A stretch of DNA of 64,000 nt from Hypomesus transpacificus (lineage: Eukaryota > Chordata > Actinopteri > Osmeriformes > Osmeridae), in contig NC_061077.1 in the NCBI RefSeq assembly GCF_021917145.1, positions 8,234,083 to 8,298,082 of the forward strand. The letters are read 5' to 3'. Positions within the stretch are counted from its first letter, which is position 1. Each line of letters begins with the position of its first letter. A program made the translations under genes and the position numbers. Below the pieces are notes generated by a model. That model was not told the origin of the DNA. It saw nothing but the letters and a program-made list of their open reading frames with translations, and made no database searches. This document shows, in pieces, positions 37,401-49,050 of the stretch.

Positions 37401-38122
37401 ATATTGGCTTAAGGCCAAATACATATTTTTTTTAACGCTTTGGAAATTCTAGATTTGAAGATACAAATCCAGATTGAAAATTGGGTTTGAGTCTTTGAAT
37501 AGCCTATAGTTGCCTATTTAGGCTACTTGAATATCGAGTGATCATGGACTAGGCCTATCTTACATGTTTTACAAAGCCATTTTACCTTTTTACCATGCAC
37601 GAATATAAAAAGTGGGAACGAAAGTATTAAATATGTGAAAAGTAGATGGAGAGCAAAGGACAAATTATATGTCCCGAGTACCGACGTTATAACGAATAGT
37701 CTCGGCCTAACAAAGAAAAAAACATCTTTACGATTTTGACCATTTTACTTTCCATGTTTTTTGGTTTGTTTTACTACTCCAAGATTCACAACTTCCGTTC
37801 ATTTAATTTGAAATGTTGCAATATGGCTAATAGAAAATTGAGGGTTATGCCACTATAAGTAAACAAAGATCTTCGTGAAATGAGAGCCATCGATGTTAGC
37901 CAATCATGTTGAGCAATCGCGACTGATAGGATGTTTAGCCAATAGTGGAATTCCAAGAAAACTCACCCCGCTTCGTCTTTCCACTGTTCATTAGTTCACA
38001 TACAGGCAACAGACTTGAATCCAGACCTGGGATACCGGAGCGTATTTTATGGTTAGACCTGGCAAAGTTCCCTTGTAGGCACCAGCCATTTGTAAACAAT
38101 TAGCCTAGTTTATTATTATGAA
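34449..38122. other. ccdc22 3' UTR and gap to nt5dc2
   Basis: AT-rich sequence with no supported coding exon. The first few hundred bases should be the ccdc22 3' UTR. The last 200 bases are the nt5dc2 leader and promoter, though no clear core motif is visible. Open frames (for example 36825-37199 on the minus strand) have no family resemblance. Confidence 0.5.
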
Positions 38123-41100
38123 ATGTCTTTCCGAAAAATACGCCAGTTAAACGGTGCGCTTGTGCTGAAAAGTGTAGTAAAAACACGTTTCAACCCCTTT
38201 AGAAGTTTTGCGGTTTCTTGTTTAAATGTGACATCAAACGGTTCAACTTTTAAATGTGGTGAAAACGGGACAATGGTAGGGTCGACACCCGTATCATCCG
38301 CATATCAGACTCACAGATCTGCTGAGGTTTCAAAGCCTGTTTCAGGACGGACTTACTGCTCCTCAGCAGCACCCAAGACTGACTCCAAAACTCACATGTG
38401 GTCAAGATACACTGAGATGAAAAGGCTTGTGCAGGGTAAGAAAAGACGTTTAAGACAGCGATTACATTACGCAACGTTTATGTTTTCTATCAGTCGTATG
38501 ATGTTAACGCCTTTTGGATAAGACACCCAGGGCACTCTGCAGGGTTTGACTATTTTTTGTACACCAGCTGTTAGCAAACTGGTGGTCACGGGTCACCTGT
38601 AGATGGGGTCGCAGGAGAAGTATCTCGACATTCAAAAACGTATAATAGAAAAACAGCTGGTCGATCTAGATATGACAGAATGCTGCAGAAAATATTCAAG
38701 GCTACTGTATATTTCCTGAATTGCCCCCATTTCTTTCTAAAAATACAATGTAAAGCCAACGAGGGATGTAAACAAAGAAAACCATCATCGCTTTTCAACC
38801 AGTGGCCAAGGTCATGATAGCCTACAAGCGACCATCTCAGAGAGAGTTGTCCACTCATGCAAGCGCCTCCCTCATTAGTGCGGTGGTTAATGAGATACAT
38901 TGTGGTAGGCTATTTTGATTGTCGAAAACCCACAAAAAAATATTACATCTTGAGATTATCACTCTTTTGCAATTGATTAATAGGCATAGGATCTCAAAGT
39001 CGTCTTTAGAAAGCAGAATGGAGTTGGCCAAAACAGTTAGGAAAAATCCTGGTCTACAAAACAGAAGCAGAATTCCTGCAAACCAATGTTGAATTCGGGA
39101 CAAAGACTGTGCCATATTTTTCGTTCGATAGATATAATTCCCCCAGGTGTATGCAGCATTCTGAACCCCTCAACCATCTATGCCAACAATGAGGTGGACC
39201 TGGATCTAGTAGACATCTATGGCTTTGATTATGACTACACCCTCGCTCTCTATTCCAACTGCCTTGATGCCATGATCTTCAATACAGCTAAAGACTTTCT
39301 TGTCAAACAGTACAAGGTCTGTAACATTTTCAAAATAGCCTTATTGTTTCTAATGGATAAGGATATATCTAATAGTTTTAATATTTTCTAACAGTATCCT
39401 GAAGGCATCAGAAAGTATGACTATATTCCCAACTTTGCGGCACGTGGTCTGCATTATGACATTCAGAAGGTAAGTGATTTATATATCTTTTGACAGGTTT
39501 AAAGAGAATGCCTCTAAATGCTGAAAAATATAGCGTCATTCTATAGGTCTCTAAAAGTCTATCAATGGCCAGCAATTTTGCTAATTTTAGGCATATTATT
39601 CTCTAAGAAAGGCATCAGCAAAATAAACAATCATCATGGTATACACAGTACCTAACGTATCAAGCTTAATACCTATAGTATACAGTGTATACCTATAGTA
39701 TACACTGTATACTATAGGTTACAGTATGTATTAGGGGTGTAACAATATATCGTGGAACAATTTATCGCAATACAAAGATTTTAAAATATGTATCGTAGAG
39801 TTATGACAATATTTTTACAATATGACGTCCGTTTAATCCTATTGCTTGAGCTTCCAGCACGCAACCTGCTCTGCACCTGCGTCATGCATGCATTCACTGT
39901 ATTCACAGAAATTGCTTGAACTGAGTAAACTAAATTGTATGTACAACAAAGACAATTATTGAAAATGTTTAATGTTTTGGAAATAAGTCTGTTGAATTTC
40001 AGTTTAATTTAAAATGTTGTTCAAAATATCGGGAAGCGTATTGTATCGTACACCCAGTATCGTGATACGTATTGTATACGCAGTGAGCTGAGTTACACAC
40101 CTAGTATGTATGTTACAAACATACATGGATGTTTGATGTAATGTTTTTTGCAAACTATTTTTTTTACTTTTGAGGTAGGGTATATAATCAGAGAAAATAA
40201 GAATATTGTGTATCCCCTTATGTTGACATCTGTGAGTGTTTTCCATACAGGGCTTCTTGATGAAAATTGATGCCTTTCATTATATCGAGCTTGGGACTGT
40301 GTACAGGTGAGAGGCTTGGCTATATTTTCTTGTTGCAGGCCATTCAGCTAACCCCTGGACTGTAATACCAACAATGAAGGGGAAAAGCTTTTCATGAACT
40401 GTTTACCTTAATAATTAATGAATGCTTAATATAAAAACTAATGTTTATGTGATATTTTTAATGTTAATACCACCTGTCTTACTTTTTTTTCTTGTGGTTA
40501 GCTTGTTGCTTTGATCAAAAGCCTTCAGAGATTGTTTTTTTCTCCAGAGGTTTAAAACCTGTTCCTGATGAGGAAGTATTAAAACTCTATGGAGGAACTC
40601 ACCATCTACCTCTTCACGAAGTCAGTGACTTTTATGGCAAGGTCAGTACTTTTGAAGTCTATTCTGAAACCAGGTTAAATAATTTTAGAACTAGCAAACT
40701 AGCCACAAATGATAACTGGCAAGACAATGTACAGATATATCAGTAATTAAGACTGTGACTGACTTAAATTAGTTTAAACCCACTTCGCATTGGCCATTTG
40801 TCCGCTCTGTAAATGCAAAGAAGTAGTGGGTCAAAGTGACCCTAGATTGAGATTTGTTATTTTGATTGATACACTTGAGGAACATAGAATACATGTAATT
40901 AACTTTCATAGGAACAAATATGCCTGCTGGTACTAACATTTCAATGTCAATTCCTTACAACCTTTTCAACTTGCAGGGTCCTAAGATTAAACAGTTCATG
41001 GATGTTTTCTCTATCCCTGAGATGACTCTACTTGCGGTTGCCAATGACTACTTTATCTCCAATGACATTGAATATGACCCAGTCCATCTATATAAAGATG

Positions 41101-43948
41101 TTTCGGTGAGCAGCAGTGCAGTACATTTGTACACAATTCCGTTGGATCCAAACAAAGTAGTTCATTTGGGGAAAATGTGAAATACTTCTATAAGATGCTA
41201 GAGTTTAAGTTCTGAACTAGTCATAGAATTGCAATAATGGCAATACCGTAACGTGAGGCTTTAATCTTCCCTGGCTACTCCAAAGTTTTGTGGAGGTCTG
41301 CTCCACAAAAAAAGTTCCATTTTTGTCGAGCTGTTGATTTTTTGTCGTACTGTCTCTTTAAAATAATTGGATTCTAATGCTGTAGAGGGCCCACTAGAAA
41401 CATTTAGGGAGAAAGAGAGACAAATTGTACGTCAGTAATTGCTTTCAGTCCCATCCAAATCCTCCTTTTTCAAGTAACAGAGAACAAGTTTGTTTTTTTG
41501 TCCCCAAGAGTCAAATTCTGTTTTCCAGTACTTGTCACTCACTTTGTTGGAACCTTAAGGGACTCTTTTGTGATTTTGGGCATGTACATTGCTCATTTAT
41601 GTTCATACAACTGTATAAACAGTCAGAGGGACTATTGCATGTGGCTGGCCTGGAACACGCTAGTTTAACTGCTGATCTGTATGACCGGATCTTAGAAAAG
41701 CAATTATGTCAGTAATTATTGAAGTAGCAGAAATATGTTAGTGGCCTGCAATCATGTGATAACATCCCCAAACTAGGGACTAATAATAGTAATAAATACC
41801 TGATTGATCCACAAGTGGAAACTGGAAAATGTCAGAGATTTTTTTTTTTTTTTTCAATATTTGGTATTGTACGGATTTCTTGTTGATAAAAAGTCTCAAT
41901 CAAATCTAAATGTATCTGACTACAGGATGCCATTGGGATGGTGCACATCCAAGGTTACATGTACAAGTGGGTAATACAGGACCCGGGTAAGCTTATTCTT
42001 ATTTGTTGTAGACTCCTTACAGAAAGGCTTTAGAAACATTTATCTATTGCTTAAATGCTACAGACAATAATCATGCTCCAAGCATGGAACAAAATGTTCC
42101 TTCAGATGTGGGAAGTTTACAAGTCAGAGACATTCCTCTCCTCATCTCCCTACCCCAGAGAAATACATCCTCAGAGGACAGGAGACACAGGCAGTTTTAC
42201 AACGCTTGGCCAACAGTGGCAAAAAGCTCTTCCTCATAACCAACAGCCCCTTTAACTTTGTGTGAGTAAAACTAGCTATCAGTCAAATTACTGGACCAGG
42301 TTTGAAAAGTACCATACATTTGAAGTAGCAAGCAGGTAACACTCAAAATATCTGATCAATCATTGTATTTTACTAATTGATTTAGTGACAAAGGGATGAA
42401 GTACATGATTGGGAACAACTGGAGGGACTTCTTTGATATTGTAATTGTTCAAGCTGACAAACCACATTTCTTCAATGACTGTGTCAAGTAAGTGTGACAC
42501 TCATGCAGTCTATCATGATTACAGATCTACACACAGTCCTTTTAACCCAGGGGAATTATGTATTATTATATTTGTTTGAATACTGTCTTGTTTATGATAT
42601 TTCACACTTGTTACAGTTACACACTGGGATTAAGCATTTTGCAGAGTACATTTTTGTTGCTACATTTGCATTACCTGTTCCATATTTTTCATGTAAAAAA
42701 AAAGACACAGTTTGTTCCAATTAACATCTGTACTTGCTACTTCCAGACCTTTTAGACTGTTAGATACCCATGGGAACCTAAAGTGGGACAAGATCAAAAG
42801 CTTGGATAAGGGGAAGATCTACAAACAGGTAAAGAACATAAATGCAATATAATGTTGAACATCTTTTAAAAATATATTTAATTTACAAGGGCCAAATATG
42901 TTATTTGTAAGCCAGTATATCTACTATCTTTGTAATGCTAATGAGGTTGTGTTTTTGTGGTAGGGAAACTTATTTGAGTTTCTAAGGCTCACGGGATGGA
43001 CAGGATCAAAAGTGCTCTACTTCGGAGACCATCTGTATAGTGACTTAGCAGTGAGTGATACAGCTTTCAGTTTTATTATTGAGGATACGGATGTGTCTGT
43101 ATGGTAAAGTGATGCTCAATTCCTGTGTGTTCTGTAGGACCTGATGCTACGTCATGGTTGGAGGACAGGGGCTATTGTGCCAGAGCTTGAGGTGGAGACA
43201 AAGGTGGCTAACACACACCAGTTTGCCCAGACCCTCACTTGGCTTCAGGCACTTACTGGTCTACTGGAGCGCATGCAGGTACACCTACACAGTAAACTGG
43301 CAATGATACTGCAGTCATCCAGAAAGCTGACACGGAACAATCATAATTATCCAGGTTCTTTATTTTGCACATTGAGTAAATTGAAGTCCAGGCTCCAAGT
43401 GCACCTTAACTGGCTGTGTTGCATTCCTGTATTGGGCAAAATATTGGCTACTAAGTGGCATGATTTACATTTGGTTTGATATTGATGGAATTAATGTCAC
43501 CTTCATTGGCCTTCTTTGTTAGATACATCGAGATCCAGAGGCAAAAGAAGTTCGGAAAGATTGGTTGAAGGAGAGGGAGGAGCTTCTGTGAGTTTGTCAT
43601 CCTCAAACAAGTCAACATCTCTTATTTTACACATTACAGTTTGAACATGTTTTGTAACACATTCTGTTTGTTGGACATCCTTATAGAGCTGTGACAAAGA
43701 ACTTGTTCAACCCCCAGTTTGGCAGCATCTTTCGTACCTGTCACAACCCCACCTATTTTTCCCGCCGACTCTGCCGCTACTCAGACCTGTACATGACCTC
43801 CATCAGCTGCCTGTTGAACTATGACCTGTCCTACACATTCTACCCTCGTCGTACCCCGCTGCAGCACGAGGCACCCCTGTGGATGGACCAACTGTGCACT
43901 GGCTGCATGAAGACCCCCTTCCTGGAGGAGATGTCACAAATTCGTTGA
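38123..43948 (+). CDS. nt5dc2: 5'-nucleotidase domain-containing protein 2 (HAD superfamily)
   Basis: Member of the cytosolic purine 5'-nucleotidase-like HAD family; its substrate is not well defined. Fourteen exons: 38123-38435, 39147-39316, 39395-39469, 40251-40306, 40548-40641, 40977-41105, 41926-41986, 42159-42261, 42386-42487, 42747-42828, 42964-43050, 43138-43278, 43523-43587 and 43687-43948. They give 579 residues with all phases matching. HAD motif I is FDYDYT with the DxD pair at about D132/D134. Motif II is LFLITNSPF, and a later acidic motif is [15 protein letters not shown]. The C-terminus [15 protein letters not shown] to MSQIR is typical of NT5DC2 rather than NT5DC3. The first 35 residues are rich in Arg, Lys and Ser with no acids ([11 protein letters not shown] onward), which suggests a mitochondrial presequence. 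A poly(A) signal lies about 340 bases after the stop. Confidence 0.95.
39671..39719. repeat. Perfect 21-bp inverted repeat (AT-rich hairpin)
   Basis: The arms 39671-39691 and 39699-39719 are exact reverse complements, separated by 7 bases. It lies in an nt5dc2 intron, 4 bases before the target duplication of the hAT-type element. Confidence 0.85.
39732..40103. mobile_element. hAT-type non-autonomous element in an nt5dc2 intron
   Basis: A 372-bp element with ends TAGGGGTGTAAC and GTTACACACCTA, flanked by the 8-bp duplication GTATGTAT (39724-39731 and 40104-40111). The subterminal sequence is rich in TATCG and CGATA motifs on both sides. No transposase fragment was recognised. Confidence 0.9.
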
Positions 43949-44284
43949 TATAGCATTTCCCACATCTCATGCATCTGTTAGAGATTTACTGAAACATAGA
44001 GTATAAAGTGTATTACTTTTTGTTGGGATGGTTATACTGTAGTTCTTTAAGTTAGGTTGTGACGGGATGGGTTGGATAGGGTACCTAGTGTAAATATGTG
44101 TAAACAATGGAGGAAATGTTTGACAGCATAGGCCCTTTGCATATTCACTAGTATTTTTATTTCAGATTAGACATTGTATTTTTTTTACCATTTTTAATTA
44201 ACGGAAATATTTTAAAGCTGGATTTTATGTAAAGAAAATGTTATCGCTATTTCTCAAAATCTCAGAAAGCAATCTCATTTGTTC

Positions 44285-44290
44285 AATAAA
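44285..44290 (+). terminator. Candidate nt5dc2 poly(A) signal
   Basis: AATAAA 337 bases after the nt5dc2 stop codon, well before the tbc1d25 start at 44729. Confidence 0.6.
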
Positions 44291-44728
44291 TGCCTCAACT
44301 GCAAACCAACACAACCTTTTGGGGACACTTGCTTGACTGAATAAAAAAATAGCATCTGCTAAATATGTGAAAAAAGCCTAACTAAGAAAGAAGAGAAAAT
44401 TAATAGATATAGATGTTTTTATTATAGACGATTGTAACTGATTAGCCAAAGCAGAAACGACATCTTAAATATTAAATGGTCATAACATGATAAATAACGT
44501 TTTCATTGTGTCGGGTAAACCAGAGCCATGGCCCCTGGGTAAACAAACGTCAACAAGGCTTTTATTTTGAAGGCTACAATCGCAAAATAGGTTTTGTGCT
44601 GTACACGGAACGGTGAGGGAAAAACTACCGAGATGCCAACCGCTGTCGTTTCTTTTTAAAATGTAGTCTGTAGCTATCCAAGAAGAAACATTGTACACAA
44701 ATATCGTATTTTGAGCGGGTCCCTCATC

Positions 44729-47700
44729 ATGGCTGCCGAGGAGGAGAGGGGGGTTGTACGTGTCAAAGTGAAGGTGAGAAACAGTTATGATGTATTAGCT
44801 TTGCATAGAGAGCAGGCTAGCATTAGACAGGTTTCTATGTCAGTGTTGTCAAGCAGTTTAGCTAGTAGCCAGATAGCCGCATTTGCAATGTTAAGAGAAT
44901 GACATCTCCCTGACTAATGGGTATTGGCTTAGCTAGCTAGACCTTAAAAATATAGTTTTGATGTGCTTGCTTGTTAGTAGGCTTCTAAGCTTTTAGATAC
45001 ACGACACCCATGAGTCAGATACTGTGTACTGGTCGCTAGTTAGCACACCATAGCTTTATTGTAAACTAGCTAAATTATCCAGTTAATGTACATTACATAT
45101 AGAATCATAATACAACGTTAGATAAGATAAAATCGTAACAGCTCCCCTGGACTAGACTCATTTTCTTGTGACGTGGCTTATGACAGTACACCTGTTTTTT
45201 CCCCATGCTAGTCAGTTAAAGTGACTGTCAGCCAAATGAGTCATACCAAGTAAATATCACCATGCACACACACATTTCAGCAAAGCTGCAATTTGGCATT
45301 CGTTAGTTTGACACATCACAATCAAAGTGTAGACCTCACTGAACCCAGTTGTACAATTTGTTTGCGTGAATTCTTTGACCGGAAAATAATTTTATAGCCC
45401 AGGCGAAAGCTGTCCAGATTGGATGAGCAGTTTTCCCATTTGTCTCCCCTTAGAAATGTGAGGGAGTGCTACCAGTGGAGTTTCGTTCATTTGCAGTTGA
45501 TCCTCAAATTACGTCGTTGGAGGTGCTACAACATATACTCATAAGAGCCTTTGATTTAAATGGGTAAGGGATATATGACTGAATTGGCTTAGATTATTAG
45601 AATTCAATACACCAGTTTCTGTTAGTTGTTTTGTCTTAATCTGAATTGGTGTTAAAAACCTTATGTGTGTGCTTTCTTGCTTTTTAACTAGCAAGAGAAA
45701 CTTTGGAATAAGCTACCTGTCTCGTGACCGTGGAGGTGTGGAAGTGTATCTCTCCCTTCTGTCTGATTGGGATTTGGATGCTGCGTTTGTCAGTGCTGCA
45801 AAGCCTTATTTACAGCTCAAGATGGACATCAAGCCCTCTGAAGACAGTAAGATGTCTTGCAAACACTACTCTTGCTTATTGTAAAGCTCTATTAGATCTC
45901 CAAACTGTCAATCTTAATGTATTTTTGTCCATAGGTCCCCTAATGGAAGACTGGGACATCATAAGCCCCAAAGATGTGATTGGTTCTGATCAACTTCCTG
46001 GGGAGAAGAAGTCCTTGGCAGCCGCTGCTCTCCCCTTCACTCAGTCCCTGCTGTCCCAGGTTACTGTTGACCCTCTTCACCCTGTCAGCCTTATTTTTCC
46101 CCAACCACTCACTACAGCCATGAGTCAGATCCTTCTTCTAATGGAATTGCTCCGCTCCAATCCCCATTTTGCTTAAATGCCGATGGGTTACCCAAATGTA
46201 AAAAAATAAATAATCTGCCCCTCTGTTTTCAGATGGGTCGTACTTTGTCCAGAGTCCAGCAGGCCTTGAGCTGGTCTTACTGTGAGGATATGAAACCTTT
46301 CAAGCCCCCTCTAAGTGATGCAGAGTTCCACAGTTATCTTAATGGCCAGGGCCAGCTGTACCGCCCAGAAGAACTGAGGTTACGTATCTATCATGGTGGG
46401 GTGGAACCTTCTCTACGCAAGGTACCATTATGAACTACATCTAGTTGACTTTACCTACAAACACATTTTAGGAACTGTGGTTTATTATCTAATTATGCAT
46501 GTGCTTACTTCCGGGACCACACTGTTTGGCAGCCTGTTCAGGAGCTCACACACTTTTGTTTGTTATTGTTAGTTTTCTTGCTGTTCATTTGCCTTTCTTT
46601 ATTTTGTGATTGGAATATGCACCTGGCCGGGATGAGAAACTTATGTCTGGGGGATCGTCGGATCTCTTTTTATTTAATCTGGAAGGTTTTTTGCCGGTGC
46701 ACATGACGGGACTATTGATTACAGCCACACTTGTGGAATAGACCTTGAGGCTACTCCCCATTCAATAACATTGAATGTTTCATTGTCCATAATAGGAAAT
46801 GTATGTAGATTAGAAGATATTCTTACTTTCTATTACGATTAATTGTTAGCTAGCTCCGTCGCTTAGTTAAGCAAGGTGTTAAAATTAGCTACGGTCATAT
46901 TCACTTGGTCTCATATGTCATCTTCTGTTGTTCCCCAAACAGGTTGTGTGGCGGTACCTCCTTAACGTGTACCCAGATGGATTGACTGGTCAAGAAAGAA
47001 TGGACTATATGAAGAGAAAGACCAGAGAGTATGACCAGTTGAAGAGAGAATGGACAGCCAGGGCCAGTCAAGAAGATCTAGAATTCATTAGAGGTAATGT
47101 GCTGAAGGATGTGCTGAGAACAGACCGTGCCCATCCTTACTACGCAGGCTCAGAGGACAGCCCCCACCTCACCGCCCTCACAGACCTGCTTACCACCTTC
47201 GCCATCACTCATCCACAGGTGTGGGTTTTTAACAATAAACGTGTATTTAGTAATAAGTGTCATTTTTGGGATATGTTCTTTTTAGGGTTTGTAGCAAGGG
47301 TTAATGTTTTTATTTTGTTTTGTAGGTGTCTTACTGCCAGGGTATGAGTGACATTGCATCTCCAATTCTTGCTGTCATGGATAATGAGGCTCATGCATTC
47401 ATCTGCTTTTGTGGCATTATGAAACGCTTAGAGGGCAACTTTCGACCCGATGGCCAACTCATGTCTGTCAAGTTCCAGCATCTCAAGCTGCTTCTTCAGT
47501 ATTCAGACCCTGAGTTCTATTCTTACCTGGTCTCTCGAGGAGCTGATGATCTGTTCTTCTGTTACCGCTGGCTGCTTCTGGAACTGAAACGCGAATTTGC
47601 GTTTGATGATGCCCTAAGAATGTTGGAGGTTGCCTGGAGTTCCCTGCCCCCTGATCCTCCTGAAACCGAGGTGGAACTCCTAGGCCCACCCTTGGAGACG

Positions 47701-49050
47701 GATGGTATGACATCAAGCAATGTTCAGGACCAAGCGTTCAAAAGGGACCATGAGGAAGATTTAAAGCAAAAAGAGAGGCAGCGTAGACAACACATGTTGA
47801 GACCCTCAAGAGAAGAGCCAGATGGATTAAGGAAGATAAACATAGAGAAAAACGAGAAACTAGTCAGAGGAGCTATAAGGGAAGGTGAGGGGGACTACGA
47901 TATACCTTACGTTGGGAAAGAGAACAAAGTTGCACTTGCTGCTCCCTTTGAGAAACAGGCCAGTTTTGGAGAGTTTAAATACTACAGTGCCCGGAATGAA
48001 GACAGCTTTGATTTGGAAGATCGTGACCTCACAGAAGGCCCCGTTGAATCACAGCCTGTGTCCACTCTCCCAGTCCGGCAGTCCACAGAGGACAGTGAAG
48101 AAGATCCAGGGGAGCGAGCACCACTCATTAAAGATGATGACCAATCCTCTTCTCCAGAAACAGAGGGAAGGGGGGGCTCTCCCAGTCAACAGACTATATC
48201 CCCGGCCTCACTGTTTCCTTCTGGCCTGTCCAACTGGAAAACCAGTTCCTCTCCCTCGCCTATGTCCTCCCCTTCACCAACTAGTTGGCAAGGGGCCTCA
48301 GCAGACTCCCCATCACCGATGTATGCTTCACCTCCACTATCCAATGAAAGGGCAGATTCACCAGACCATACCTCACAGGTATTAGCTTCATTTGGCCCTG
48401 TGTTCAATGGGACTGGAGCCAGCTCGCCTACGACTCCCACAGGGAAGTCCTCTGTTCCTTCTCCCTCACTCTCCTGCCCTCAAAATAGATCTTTGCTCTC
48501 ATCACCTGTTTTATCCTTTGGACGAGCCCCCTCGTTGTCAAGCAACAAGGCCTCCAGCACAGGCACCAGTACCCCTAACTCTACTAAACCAGAAAACACC
48601 ACCATCAAACCCTGTTCTCTGCCTCCACCTCAAGAGTTTGGTAAAGGGAATCCCTTCATGTTATTTCTGTGCCTCTCTATCTTGCTGGAGCACAGAGACC
48701 ACATTGTTAAGAATAGTTTTGATTATAATGAGCTGGCTATGCACTTTGACCGTCTTGTTCGCCGCCACAACCTTGGGAGGGTATTGCAGCGTGCCAAGGC
48801 CTTGTTTGCAGACTACCTGCAGAGTGAGGTATGGGACTCTGAGGAAGGTGATGAAGTCAGCTCAGACTCCCCAACTACAGCCACAGCTGCTCTTCACTCC
48901 CCCTCCCCCCCAGCTAGGTCTTTGTTTACCCCTTTAGCATCCCCACAGCCCTCTTCCCCAAACTCCACCTACAACCTTGCTGCCACCATACTATCACCTT
49001 CTGCCTCTATACCTTCTCCAAAGGCTACAGTGCCTCTGTTTTCCTCTTGA
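44729..49050 (+). CDS. tbc1d25: TBC1 domain family member 25 (Rab GTPase-activating protein)
   Basis: Rab GAP (OATL1) that binds LC3-type proteins and acts on Rab33 in autophagosome maturation. Seven exons: 44729-44773, 45454-45563, 45692-45846, 45935-46059, 46233-46421, 46943-47218 and a large terminal exon 47326-49050. They give 874 residues, longer than human (688). The N-terminal 100 or so residues are an uncharacterised globular region. EDWDII at W110 is a candidate LC3-interacting motif. The TBC domain covers about 200-460, with the Arg finger in VLKDVLRTDRAHP (D264/R267) and the Gln finger in SYCQGMSD (Q305). A long Ser/Pro-rich insert of about 330 residues follows. A conserved block (NPFMLFLCLSILLEHRD, then ADYLQSEVWDSEEG) comes next, then a Ser/Pro-rich tail absent from the human protein as I remember it. 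The start MAAEEERG is the first ATG of the first exon. Confidence 0.95.

Noticed and set aside
47483-48937. Several other-frame open reading frames over the last tbc1d25 exon
   Set aside because: Shadow frames of the single long coding exon, which has the family match.
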